Assembly (NCBI GenBank): GCA_000231825.2
Contig: JH720296.1
Location: 124,001-188,000 of the forward strand
Length of the DNA stretch: 64,000 bases
DNA from: Tetrahymena elliotti 4EA
Lineage: Eukaryota; Ciliophora; Oligohymenophorea; Hymenostomatida; Tetrahymenidae
Reading direction: 5' to 3'
Positions within the stretch are counted from its first letter, which is position 1; the number at the start of each line of letters is the position of its first letter. The translations under genes were made by a program, and so were the position numbers. The notes below the pieces were generated by a model. That model ran no database searches. It saw only the letters and a list, made by a program, of their open reading frames with translations, and was not told the origin of the DNA. This document shows, in pieces, positions 22,601-35,752 of this stretch.

Positions 22601-24573
22601 TTTCCAATTAAAATGCAAAAGATTAAATTTATTAATTAAATAAGCTTTTTTAAAACGACAAAGAAGCACTAAATTCAAGTGGAAACATTTAATCAGGATT
22701 AAATATTAACCTAGGTTAAAATCCAAATAATAATCACCCATACCCATCTCCTTCTCCTAAAAATTAAAAATCAAGTTCTAAAGAAAGTCATAATCATTTA
22801 AATAAAGAACCCAGCTCAGGTGGCAGCAACGACTATTCTATTAATCAAGGTTTAAGTGAATTAAAAAGTAAGAATTAACTGTAACCATTAATTTACTTAG
22901 ATGCTTAGGAGAATATAGATGAAGATGCCTTAGAATATTAGAATTTAGGTGGTAATTGCTACAAAATGATATCAGGTGAAGAAGTAGCAGCATTTAATTT
23001 GTAAAAGAGTGAATAGTATTTAAATCAAAATTTAGGATTGAAATACGATTAAAATGAAAATTTAAATTTCCTTAATGGAAGCAATCTGATACCTATTATT
23101 ACAGGCCATCACAATAACAAAAAACTGTCTTTCATTTAAGCTCCCTTTTCTAACCACACAAACAACTCAGTTACTACAATATCTTTTGCAAACCTTTAAA
23201 ATCATAGTTAACTATTTCCATTTACTCTTAACAATAATGATCAAATAAATTAATAGTAACAATTCACTCATAATGGATCCAAAGGAACTTTTAATGCATC
23301 AAGTCCTAACTAAAATACTAATTAAAACAATAATAGTTCTTTGGGTTCCTTGCCTAAAATAGAAGAAAATACATCATAAAAAGAAGAGGGTTCTTAAAAA
23401 ATTACTAAAGAATAATTCATAAATGCTTAGGGTATCCATCAGCTATTACCATAGTAACTTAGTATGAGATTGGTATAGCTAAATTCATTTAAATGTGAGA
23501 CTCCTTAAAAGGCCACAAGAAAAAGAAGTATTTAAGGAGCATATGACAAGAAGATTTTTAGATCTTCTCCTGATTTTTTGGATCCTCTTCATGGACATGG
23601 TTCATAAGACAGTATTGTATTTACTTCTCCACATTAAAATCCAATTTAGCTAGCTCCACCTACAAATAATTAGAGTAATCAAATAGGGAATTTAAATATG
23701 ATTAGTGATCCATCTTCTCATAATTCTTCTCACTAGTTAAATCATGTAAGCAAATTCAATCGCAATTAATAATAGCATGATGAGTAAAATATGTAATATT
23801 AAATGTACATAGCTAATCTGGCAGAGTAAATTAATAAAACTTTCGCAATGCAGAATGGCAATTAACAAGGATATTAAGGTAGAAAAATTAGATAGAAAAG
23901 TAGTTTTAATTTAATTTTTGATTAAAAAACTTAAATGTATGAAGATCCTGAGTCTTTTATTGTAAATACACTTGGATAAGGAACTCAATATGGATCTAGA
24001 GAAAATAACATCTAAAACGATTCTTAAATATAGATAGGAAGTAATTTGCAAAATGAAGGGAGCTCATAATCAAATATTTTGATAACCTCTTCATAATCAC
24101 CAATTAAAAATATTTCAGGCTAAAATGCAATGAATGAGTCATCAAATAACTAAAATAATAACTAATAATTTTAATCTTAACTCTAACAATTATAATAACA
24201 GTAACAATAGCAAATTATTTAATCCAGCTTATCTCCATATGAGCTTAAAAACAAACAAAATTCATTCCTTTAAAATATTCCTTCAGCATAAATATTCACA
24301 TAACCATAAAGCAGAAGTAGTTAATCAAATCACTAGTAAGACCATTTAGCAGTTAATTCTGACCAACAAGCAACTGATTCCCTTACAAATACTCTTCTAG
24401 GCTCCAGAGAGAAATCTGTTTCAGTAAAGTTATAAGTCAGTTCAAAGAAAAACTCATCACTTCTGCATAGAGAAAAGGAGCTAAGTGGAGGAGGAAATCA
24501 ATCTCAGACAAGTCGTGGATATAGAATATCTATCTTTGGAGATGATATAGACCACAATTAATAAAATAACTGA
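19693..24573 (+). CDS. Membrane histidine-kinase-like protein with Gln/Asn-rich tail
   Basis: The first exon (from 19693) encodes about 150 residues with several hydrophobic segments, so the N-terminus is multi-pass membrane. Exon 20595-20727 and the large exon 20783-24573 follow. The HATPase domain is clear: an N box (about 21,820-21,890, NRLYRVLVNYISNSIEF), the G1 box DSGKGI at about 21,965 and the G2 box GLGIGLAVCKFLVNK at about 22,315. The region where the phosphoacceptor helix should lie has a lone His (LTHFQGL) without the usual E-x-R-T-P, and no receiver domain is seen. The last 700 residues are Gln/Asn/Ser-rich. Exon structure between 20,162 and 20,594 is not resolved; a 93-nt segment at 20162-20254 could be an intron or coding, and another small exon may exist near 20,375. 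It may be a signalling ATPase that has lost phosphotransfer. Confidence 0.8.
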
Positions 24574-25440
24574 TTCTTTTTAGCAAAAACAATTTTAATA
24601 AATTCTAATTTATCATCAAATAAATTCAATTTTATATTAAAAATTATATATTAAATCAATTTAGCTTTATATTCAATACTCTTATTCTTCTTTTGTTTTA
24701 CACCCATAAGAATACTTTATAAAATTAGTAAAAAATTCTAAAATAAATTACTTGGCATTAAAGGTATAATTTGATTCTTTTAGCAAAAACAAAAATAAAT
24801 AAATTCTAATTTAATATCTAATAAATTTAATTTTAAACTACATATATAGATTAAATCAATTTAGTTTTATATTAAATATTCCTTTGTTTTACACTCATAA
24901 GAATACTTCATAATTTTATTTTATACTGCTTCTAATTTCCTCAGTATAAAATTGGTAATAAATTTCTAAAATAAATTAAGATTTAGTTTGGTAATAATGA
25001 TATGGTTTGATTCTTTTTGAGCAAAAACAAATTCTAAAATATAAAAAATCAATTTAGTTTTATCTTTAATCTATCTTATTCTTCTTTTGTTTTACATTCA
25101 TAAAAAATTCTCAAGAATATTTTATTTTTTATTTTTTAAATTTTCAATAAATTAGTTTTCACTTAATAAAAATGATATAATTTGATTCTTTTTAGCAAAA
25201 AAAGTTGTTATAAATTTTAAAATATTATCAAATAAATTTTTATATTACATAATATTTCTTAAATCAATTTAATTTTGCATTCAATGCTCCTATTCTTCTT
25301 TTGTTTTACACTTATAAGAGTACTCCATAGAATTTTATTTAATTTTTAACCTTCAATTTCCTCTAAATAAAAATTGGGAATAAATTCTTAAAATAAATTA
25401 ATATTTCACTGATATAAATGAATGAAAAAACTCTTTTTTG
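24571..25440 (+). repeat. Diverged tandem repeat, four copies of about 175-240 bp
   Basis: The phrase TGATTCTTTTTAGCAAAAA recurs at 24571, 24772, 25008 and 25183, each time followed by AATTCTAAAT-type sequence, AAATCAATTTAG, then TTCTTTTGTTTTACAC with CATAAGAATAC, and AATAAATT. The copies differ by many substitutions and small indels, so the array is old. The TGA of the first copy is the stop codon of the histidine-kinase-like gene, so the array begins exactly at the end of the coding region. Confidence 0.85.
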
Positions 25441-26359
25441 ACAAAATCTTTCTGTTAAAATATCATTTGCTTAAAAATGTTTTTATACCTAAAGTGTTGT
25501 AAAAAAAACTTTCTAAGCCTTAATGTTTGTGTATGCTAGAAAAAAAGACCAAAAAATTTTAATAGAAATTATTGAAAAATTAAGTTTAATTTAATTTACA
25601 TATTAAATTTTAGAAAGACAAGATTAGTGTAAGAATTTGAGTATAAGTTGCTGTATAAAAAATCCAAATAAAAAATAAATAACATAATAAAATCTAATTT
25701 CCATTAAATTTATTAGATTCTAGTTGTGAGAAAAATAAAAATTTTTTCAAAATTAAATATAATAAGAACTCTAGAACTAATAATTTATTACCAGTGATCA
25801 AATTAAAGTAACAAGAGTAAAAAATATAAATTAATAAAAAGATTTGTATTTTTGATAGGGACAAATAACAAATAGTAATAGTTAAAATTTAAGTTAATGT
25901 AATCAAAAAATAAAAATGATGAATTGTTCATTTATTTTTAAATAGAATAATTAAAAGAGAAAATTTGAGAATAAACTTGAGATATATCTTATAAAGAACA
26001 AATAATATGTGAAGTTATATTAAGTAATTGTAATTAATTTGATAAAGAAAGATTTTAGTGAATTAAATTAGGATTAGTTTTTTTGGTCTAAAAATATTTT
26101 TTATTTTTTTGTTTGCTTGCTTGTTTGGTTAATAAATCAAGTAGTGAGTCAGTTTTAAGATAGTTTTTTTATGAAATAATTTTAATAGCAGAACATTTTA
26201 TTATTTTTTGAATTATTTGTAAAATTTTTATATTTTATTGGTAGTATCATTATGGATTGTGTTGTATTTATATATGAGTGTTATTGAGTATTTAAGTATT
26301 GGTAAGGTTATGGATGAGTAATTTTATATTGACTAATTATTAAATTTTGCATATCTAGT
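25441..26359. other. AT-rich convergent spacer
   Basis: Sequence between the tandem repeat and the 3' end of the TBC-TLDc gene. No gene, RNA or further repeat copy is visible. Confidence 0.5.
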
Positions 26360-28914
26360 TCAACTACTAAGATAATAGAGCTCAATGCTTATAACTTTAA
26401 AGTGTTTATCTTTAAAGTTTCCATGAAGAGGTAAATTATCAAATGTTTCTGATAGAGCACTTTATCCATTTAGATCTTCATTTATAGAGAGACCTGGACC
26501 ATCAGGCCCAAATCCAAAAGTAATTTTTTAGCGATTAGATTAAATATATTATTAGTTTACACCTGTAGGCATAAATACTACTTCTTTTGGCTCTAAAATA
26601 AATAAGAATGTATCTTCAGTTCCATAAAAATTATCACCATGACCGATTCTAATCATTGTTTCACTAAAAACACCAAATTTCTTGATAAAAAATAGATTAA
26701 TTTTGAAATGATAAAAATAAAAAAATTACATGATCTTAAGTTTTAAGTAGTAAGAGCATAGGACTATCAATATGTTAAGCAGCTTTTAAGTAAATAGTAT
26801 TAAATGAATATCCGTCTTTGAAGGTTGAATAAATAAGTGTTGGGTTAGAAATTTTAAATTGACTAGGAATCCAATCCCATATTGCTTCAAACTATTTATA
26901 AATTTTTCGATTTTAAATAAATTTGGATAAAGTAAAAAAATTTGATTACATGCTAGTAAGTGATAATTTAGGATTTTTCTTTAGTTCTAGGTCTATAAAT
27001 GATCTTCATTTGAAGTTAACTTTAAGAGGACACGATTTCTCTGAAAAATTTATTTATTTTTTTTATTTTCAAGTAATAAGCTGTCTATTATAATAATAAA
27101 GTCAGTATGAATGACATAGTTTTATTTTCGTAAGTATTTAATAGTTTAATAAACTAATTAAAAAGTCAAATTACCACAAAAAGTTAATCAGTCTCTTCAA
27201 TTGTTTTATCGATTTTGCAGGTTTTTAGAAATTCTTTAATTTCGTCGCTGGTTTACATTTTTTTAACTTAATCCTTTTTAATTTAAAAAAGCAAATGTAA
27301 GGAAAAGATATGTTTTTATTTTGGTTTTTAGAAATAAAATAATAAATTCAAAAAATATTATATTACCTTAACTGTCATCCAAATACCAAATGTTACTTTA
27401 TATAGAGTACGAATTCCTTCATTCAAATAAATTGTCCATATTCTCAAGACAGTCTTTTAATATTAAAAAATGTCAATCATTATTAAATCTATCAAATTAA
27501 AATAAAAAAATCCTAATGTAAAAGTAAAAATTACTGAGAAGCGAAGAATGTTGAGGAAGAAGTGAGTGGTCCAGTCTATAAATTACTAGATATAATCGAA
27601 ATTTTTTGAGTCTAAGAATTCTATTATATCTTTAAAACCAGAACTTCTTTAACAAGCAACATCAAAAAAGAGCTTTGCGTTTCTGTTTATATTTAATAGA
27701 AATATTTGATTTTAATGAATCAATGATTAAATCATAATCATAAAAAAATTTTAGTGCATTAATATCAATAGACAGATCGTATGAATAATCACCCAATTTT
27801 TATTTTATAATTAAAATGTTTATTCAATTAAATTACTTTTTATAATCTCCAGTTGATAATGTGAAGTACCATCTTAAATCTTTCATAATTTCTTGGTTAA
27901 TTTATTTTTTTTCATCTAACTTTTAAAAACTGTCATCTATCATAGTTTTGAGGACAAGGTATGTTTCATATTCATTAAAGAATATCAAGCTAATAGCGCT
28001 AACCTATATAATCATAGGATTGTAGTCTAATTTTGGATAGTTTTCTCTAAGTACCCACAAAATACGCTTTAAAGCAGATTCACCTGCTTTGTTTAGGCAA
28101 TGTACCTAAAGAAGTTACTAAAAGCTATGTTAGCTAAATGTAGGTACCAAACGCACATCTGAAGAACTACTGTGCTCAAAGACGACTGTTTTCATTATTT
28201 CATATTTTGACTCAAAACTATCCCATTCTAGTCTGAATTTATTTTTAATTAATCTTCTGATGAGTCCGACATTACTTCCTCTATTGTAATTACAAAAATA
28301 AAAGTTTTAATGATTTATTCATTCATTATTATAAGAATAGCCATTCATTCAGTAATAATTCATTCAAATTATCAAAGTAAATGAAGAGAGGTCTTTTAAT
28401 TTAATTATTTCATAAATTTAATAAATAATAATTACCTTCTCACCAAATATCTTAGTTTAAACATTATGTTATTGCTAAATCCCTTCTCACTGCTACTAGA
28501 AATAGCTTGAGGGCTAGATTCAAGGTTAATATCAATAAAATTTTTAGAGTAAATTTGCTTTATATAAAAATGTGAATTAATATATGATTACTAACAATGA
28601 TTTAAAATTTTAAAGGATTATTATGGTTTTATATACAAAATAATAAATCTAAAAAATAATTTTACCTGAAGTTAAGCATAATTTTAGTAAAGCTTTATAA
28701 ATAAATTCTTGGAAAATAAAAGTTCACCCTTATAAGGTTCTTTCTCATACCAATTATCATAGTTATAAAAGTAATCTTAATCTGAAAATTAAGTTCCCTT
28801 TCCAACATAAGTTGTGAAATTACTTAATTGAAGTTATTTTTAAATCTCCTATTATTTTCTTTCATATTCAGAATATTTACTCGCTTTAGCTAACTTGCCG
28901 AGACATAATCCCAT
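26360..28914 (-). CDS. TBC-TLDc domain protein (TBC1D24/Skywalker-like)
   Basis: Nine exons on the minus strand (28914-28666, 28557-28436, 28280-27837, 27682-27535, 27453-27367, 27273-27175, 27084-26950, 26891-26730, 26680-26360) give 588 aa. The middle is a TBC-type fold (KRILWVLRENYPKLDYNP, then IDWTTHFFLNILRFSTVLRIW and YLNEGIRTLYKVTFGIW). The C-terminal 170 residues are a TLDc domain: PTLIYSTFKDGYSF, GTEDTFLFIL, FGFGPDGPGLSINEDLN and SETFDNLPL. This pairing is that of TBC1D24/Skywalker, linked to Rab-dependent vesicle traffic and oxidative-stress resistance. The TBC part lacks an evident R-finger IxxDxxR motif, as in TBC1D24, so GAP activity is doubtful. The start MGLCLGK fits an N-myristoylation site with a nearby cysteine, suggesting membrane attachment. 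Confidence 0.9.
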
Positions 28915-31697
28915 AATTAAAATATATAATAGTTTTAATAAAATGTAGTGTTTCTTTGGATAGTAGATAGGTTTAGTGATTACTATTTTTATATGTTAAT
29001 TTCTTTTTTTGTTTGTTTGTTTATTTGTTTCTTTATATTTTTTTTTGATGTTTTTAATAATTATTAAGAATCAAGATTCACATACATTTAATAATAACTA
29101 TTAAAGAAAACTAACAATAATTCGAAATTGTACTTTTAATGTTAGTATTTCTATTCAAAAAAAGGTATATATTGTTCATAAAATATTAGTACTTTGCTCC
29201 ATAAATTAATCAATTCATGAACTGAAAAATTACAATATCAAAAAAAAAATTAATAAGCTAAAAATTAGCAACTAGACCATTCATTCATTCCACCTAAATT
29301 AGAAGACTTTGTTTTCATTTATTTATTATATGATGAATCTATTTTACATAAATACAGTAAAAGTTTGAAAATTGATATGTACTTATTCTCTTCATTCATT
29401 GCAAAAAATTGATGTCTGTTGACTCTAAATAAAGGCATTACTTAATTTTTTGCTGGTAAAAAATTTCGTTTGGATTTAAAAATAATTACTAGCCCAAAAT
29501 ATTTATTTTATTTCCCTACTCTCATTAATAAGAACTATTTTAAATAAAACACTATTTAGACAGTTAAACTAAAAGAAAAATGTCCTAACAAAATTAAAGG
29601 ATTTATTTATTTTCTTCTTTCTATCTTTAATTGAATTTTATTTATAAATTTGGAAAGAAAATTAAATTTAATTCTTCAATCAATTTATTTTAATTACAAA
29701 TAGAAATAGAAACCTTTCTATTTTAATCATTAATTTTTCTAAAATAAAGCCAGCTATTATTTACATCTAAGTTGCTTTTAATGCATAAAGATACAAAATT
29801 TCTAAATTTATCCAAATTTTTTTAAAAGATTACTCTATCTATGACTAACAATAAAGCATTTTATGTATTTCTGATAAAACAAGTTCCTACTATTCTTTTA
29901 GGTAAGAAATTATTTTTTAAAAAATAATGAAAACTATTTCACAATTTTGAATTGAGACAATTTCAATAAGTTCAATAAATAAAGGAAATTATTCTCAGAA
30001 TATTTGAAAGATTAATTAAATAAATACTTATTAAAATAGAGTTATCATTTATAAATAATTAGGTATTTCAAAATGTAAATTTTCGAAATTAAATTTTTAA
30101 AGTTAATTTATTCATAATAATTTCAATTAAATAAAAACTACATTTGGCTTATAAAGCAATAACTAAATATGGATGTTGTTAATTTTATTACTTGCTTAAA
30201 AATATAAAAGAAAATGAATGTATTTGTATGACTAAGTCTATAAACAAATATCAATCATTTTTCTATCTTAAATCTTATTTGATAAAATTTTCAAAAAATT
30301 TTGTTTTTAGTTTTTGAATAAATTAGCATTCTGTAATCACTAAATATCACTAAAATTTTTTAAAATAATAAATAATAGATACAGGTGATGAATATATTTC
30401 ATTTATTTTTTATGTTGTTTTTATTACAAGTTTGAGAAAGAATTATAGATTATTTATAATGCGTTGAAGAAATATAAAGATATAATTTAAATAATTTATC
30501 TTGCTCAATAGAAATAAATTAATGCTTTTTTCTCTCAAAAATTTTTGATGATAAATGTGAGATAATTTATTTTTATTGAACATACATATCAAATTTGATT
30601 TAAAAATTATTTAAATTAAAAAATATTTTTATTTAAGTAAGTAACTATTTCTTTGTTCTTTTTTATATAAATTTTAACAGTGTTGAGATTGATTACTCGT
30701 ACTCCATTTAAATATTTTAATTTATAATTTGATGTCTTAGATATGAATCTTATCTATTGAATTTTATGTAGTTATTTATACCTATTTAAGATAGTAGGAA
30801 TATTATCATACACTTAAGTTTTAAAAGGATGAAAATTAACAATTATGATTTCAGTCACTTCCTAAAATACAAAAAAGTTAAATAATTTTTGTAGTAAGAG
30901 CCCCATGCTACTTACTTAGTATTTAAAAAATTGACAAAAATAATTTTTATTAGAAGAATTTAATATCTATTGTTTATCTCTTTCTTTTATTCATTTTTTT
31001 GAAATCAATTAAGATTGATTAAGCTTTACTTAACACAATTATATTTATTTTGTGTTGCATACTCTCTAATAAGTTAAAAATTTAAAAGTGTTTATTTTTT
31101 TATGATTTTTGAAAAAAAGGCAACTACCCCATATTCTTCTTTCTAAAGACAAGTAAAGGATAAGACCCTTAATATCTTCTTCTATTTTTTAATCTAAATA
31201 TTCATTTTATTTTTAAAATTAATTGATAAAAAATTTAGATAAATGATGATAATAAAAATTTTTTTATCTATTTTTTCGTTAATCTAAAACAATTATTTTA
31301 TTTAGTTTTATTTAAAAAATTATTTTTTAAGTAAAAATGATTTTTAGTTTAATTTAAATACAAATAAAAGATCAAATAATTAACATTCTTATCAAATTTT
31401 GAAAGTTATTTCTATGCATTTTTAAAGATTAACTAAATAACATTTGTGAATAATTTATTTATTTACAGTCTGAAATTAAAGCAAAAAATGTTTACAAATC
31501 AATTTATTTTTTTATGATTATAATTAAAAATAATTAAATTGCTTTACATTTTTAATAAGAGTTAATGGTTTATTTGATATTTGATAAAATTTGTCAAAAA
31601 TATTAAATTTTTTATACATAATTAAGTTAATTTTAATTTGTATTTGATAATTGTAGTTAGAAAGTTAATGTAAATTAAAATAATCTAACAAAAATAT
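28915..31697. other. AT-rich gene-free region, 2.8 kb
   Basis: The longest empty stretch in the window. Both strands were read with the ciliate code and no frame with Gln/Asn/Lys coding character or plausible splice chain was found. It has long A/T homopolymer-rich tracts and a short TTTG/TTTA run near 29,005-29,040. It should include the promoter of the TBC-TLDc gene and the 3' region of the first channel gene. Confidence 0.5.
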
Positions 31698-34600
31698 TCA
31701 TTTTTTAGCAGTTAAGGGAGATTGAAAGCTTCTTTAATTCAATTAGACTGGGGAATTATTATTATTTTATGATTTAACTTTATAACTTGGAGCTGATCTA
31801 TTATTCCTTTGGGCTAAGGCTTTTGCCTCTCCACTCGCATACTTTTTCAAATATTTTTTTCTTTAGTGAGTCCATTTATTGATCATAATGTTTGCATTTC
31901 CTTCAATAAAATAATTATTAAATAACCTTAGAGAGTCAAATAAAAACAAAAAGTCATTCTTATTTTTTTCTTCTAAAGGAATTATTTTTTCATTATAAAT
32001 ATCATTTCTTAAGTAAGAATTTTTTCTCTCTCCTGATCTATCCATTTATTTTAATGATTTTTCCATTTGTATTAAATTTTAAACTATTTATGCTTACTAT
32101 CCTGTTTACATATGGAGTATGTTAAATCTTCTCTGTTAATTCATATCTTTATAATTATTATTAATTGATTGATTTGATTAATCATTATGCTATAGAATTG
32201 TTGGATTTTTCTAGACAATGCTTTTCACTTTTCTTGTAGTTCTAGGAGAATTACCTTGAATCATTGTTTTTTTGTGCTCAAGATTTTCTCTAAGCTGTGA
32301 ATTGTAATAATTATCTCTGCTACTATAAACTTACTTTTAAGATTCTTCAAAATTATCATATAATTTTTATTATTAATTTGTCTTTTTTTTATTACAAAAT
32401 AGAATTGTGATTTTTAATTTAATTTAATAAACTTTTAATAAAGTCAATTTAATTTTTCAGTTTTTGAATTGATTAAAAAAATAAAAATATACCTCTTTTG
32501 GAGTTTAATCTTCTTTAATAGGCATTAACAAATTGTTTGCACCATTATTTGAATTAGTAGATGAACCTAAAAAGTTATTTGATTAGAATCTCATTGATTA
32601 TTTTTTTTAGAAGTTTGAAAAACCAGAATCTATGTTATTTCCACTACTACCATTATTAATATAAACCAAACTGTTTGCATTTTTGAAAGAAGAGATTTCA
32701 GATGTTAACTCTACAGTTTTTTATCTATTGTTTTCTTCAGGTATTACATATAGTGGTGAGGATTACATGTTATTTTAATTAATTTGATAGTAACCATTAG
32801 TAATTGACTCTTCTCTTTATAATTTTGGAGAATTTAACTATGAAGTTTTGTCATCAAAATTTTATCTATCTTCTAAGTAGTCATCATCTTCTTCTTCATT
32901 TTCGTAGTCAATTGTTAAATTACTAAATTGTACTGGAAGCTCAGCATCTAGTATTTTTTTTTTATTTTCTTCAGACAAATCATATTGTTATTTTAGAGTA
33001 TCAATGCAATTTTAAGCAGTAGATCTAATTAAATAAGAGTTATATGATTTAGTGGACCTTCTATTTTAATATTGTCTTTCTTATAACTATTTTACATTGA
33101 TTTTGCTAAAAAAAAAAGGAGAGTTTTTATCAAAGTGTGCTTGATTACAAGCATATTCTAAGTGGTAATTACTTAAACAAAATTTGCAGCTTTTATTGAT
33201 GATTTTATAGTTATTATAAAGCTGTATTTTGTCTTTCATTTCACAAAATTTCTCAAAATCTTTTTAATTATTTTAGATGATTTATAAAAATTTATTTCTT
33301 TCAATCTTCAGCACTGTAGTAAACGTTCTAGATTTAGCTGTGCAATCTCTCGGAACTTCAGTAAAAAAATTTATTTCCCCAAAGGTGGATCCTTTTTTGA
33401 GAGTATTTATTATCTTGTAACCATCGTTATTATTAATTATCTTCCTATAATATTATTAAGAAATATTTAAATTAATTTTAGAAATTCATTGATCATTGAA
33501 AGTGAAAAATTAAATAATAATTTCCCCAAATTCATAAATAAAAATCAATTAATTAATATTGAAATTTAATCAAACCTTTCTATTTATTCAGTATTATCTT
33601 ATTAATCTTCTTTTTCTTCCTCCTTTACTGTTTCTTCTTCTCCTCCATCACTAGCTTTCTTTACTTAATTTGATTAAGTTTATAAGCTTTTTAGAAGATC
33701 AACTATATTTAGATGAAAAAAATCAAAATAAATTCCTCTTGAATAAAGAATCTGATACTTTAACCAGAAACAATGACAATTAGGGAAAAGTCATTAAATT
33801 CTTGCTCATTAAAGATGATTTAATTCGGGGAGTAAAAGACTTCTTCTATTGAGAGACATAGTTTATCGATTGTTTCTTTCTAGAAATTTTCTATCAAAAA
33901 TGGAACTTTTTAAAGAATATTCTTGTAGTATTCTAATTTTATTTCATCGTTAAGGTCAGATGAAATTTTAGCTAAAACTTAATTTTCTTCATCCGATTTA
34001 TTTTTTGTACTCCTCAAGTAGTATTACTCTAAATCAAGATTTATCTTTAATTAAAGTTTCCTATTATTTTTTAGTTTTGAAAGTTTTTTTAATAAAATCG
34101 AACAAATAAATTTACTTTGATATGCATTTTCTTTTCATGTATGTATTAATTAAATTTATATCTCTTCTCTGCTCTTCTTCTAGTTTATTCATTTCTGAAA
34201 GAATTACACCAATTGTGTTGACCATATAACCAAAAATAATTGTTGTAAAAATCATAATAATGCACGTAAAGAATATTTCTAATAATGTAGTTGCTTCGTT
34301 TGAACCAGTAGCCATTAGTGTAAATGACCAATAGTATGATGAAAGGTAAGTTTTCCACCACGTTCCATCAAGCGTTGGCTGTTAACTAAACCAAGATTCT
34401 TCTGATTCAAATATATGTCTTTCAATTAATGACATAATATACCACACGCAAGCAATTACATGCCCAACAAGAAATAAATTTATAATCAAATTTATAAGTT
34501 AGACAAAATAGAAATGCCTTAGCCTCATTAAGAGCTATTTCTAAGCTTCTTCAGAATCTCTATATGAATTAACGTATTTCAAGAAAAGAAGTATTCTTAT

Positions 34601-35752
34601 TCCTATATATGATATACTAGCTGATTATGCCTATGGTATCAGTATAAGGATCAATGGTACAATATCAAAAAAAAACTATTTCTACAAGTAGACCTTGCAT
34701 ATTTCTTGTCTTTTATTTATAAATTTAGTTTTGATGTATATTGCTGTATTAGTTTTTACAAGTATTTCTAAACACCATTAGAATGCAGTAATGTTAAAGT
34801 AGATCTCTTCAACTTATTAATTGTTTAGACCAGCTTCAAATATTATCAAAAAAGAAAGCACAATAAAGAATAGATAATTATAAAAAGTAACATAGAATTT
34901 CCATATGATATAAAATGTTGTATGAGGACTAAAAGGCTCAAATTAAAAACGTTTTAATAGACGAAAGTACTTGTGCCTTCTGATGCTTGACAATATTTTG
35001 TGAAAGGTCAAACAAAAAGGCTTTGAATCAGTTTTATCTTTACCAAAATCACTCTAATCATTAATTGTTTTCCTCACTTACTCATTCTACAAAAAAAATT
35101 ATCTCCCAAAATATGTATAATAATTGTTAAAGTAGGTTATCCTTTTCTTAATATTCATTATTAAATTCAAATTCTTATTTTGAGCTAAAAAATTTAAACT
35201 TGCATTATTGTTATTATTATTGTTGTTGTTGTTATTGTGGTGATCATTATTTGCCATATCAGCAACTGATGTTGAAATTAAATTAAGGGAAGGTTTGTTA
35301 TGCTAGGTCATTTTTTATACTTATCTTCTTGATAAACCAGCACTTAGACTAGTTAGTGGTATCTATTACTAACTCACACTCAATTTTTCATAAGATTTGT
35401 AATTATTTGTATCAATATTATGAGGTGTTTAAATTTATATATCGTCTGGATTTAGCATATTCTTTGACTAGCTCTCTTCATTTTAGTTTATAAAATACGA
35501 AATTTTATTCGATTAATCACCTATTAGCTTAAGCGCTAGAGAGCTTGCTTTTTTTGTAGTATCATCATTCATTCCCTACATATTAGTTATATCAGGTTCT
35601 ATTTAAAATGAATCTTCTTTTCTTAAATTCAATATTTGAAATTTCATCCAATCTTAATCTATCATATCATCTTAACTTTTTCTAAAAATCTTACCCTATC
35701 TATCATGAGAACTAGGGGATGCTTTTTGTTGTTCTACTGAAGATTTATACAT
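31698..35752 (-). CDS. Cation channel with cyclic-nucleotide-binding domain, paralog 1
   Basis: Five exons (35752-34116, 34060-33759, 33702-33576, 33444-32493, 32381-31698) give 1,233 aa. After about 280 polar residues come six membrane segments; the basic IGIRILLFLKYV-like helix lies in the S4 region. The pore loop is YWSFTLMATGSNEATT at about residues 475-490, so the GYG filter of potassium channels is replaced by TGSN. A C-linker leads to a cyclic-nucleotide-binding domain (IVIVSGQIDLL, KGSTFGEINFF, VPRDCTAKS). Directly after it is a C-X2-C-X4-H-X4-C zinc-knuckle spacing at 33147-33188. The tail ends with a conserved helix block (about 32,045-31,830) shared with the neighbouring paralog. 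Membrane channel; ion selectivity and ligand are unknown. The frame is open about 100 nt upstream of the ATG without another Met. Confidence 0.9.

Noticed and set aside
24134..24349. Asn-rich plus-strand ORF of 71 codons
   Set aside because: Shifted frame of the Gln-rich tail; the main frame runs on to TGA at 24571.
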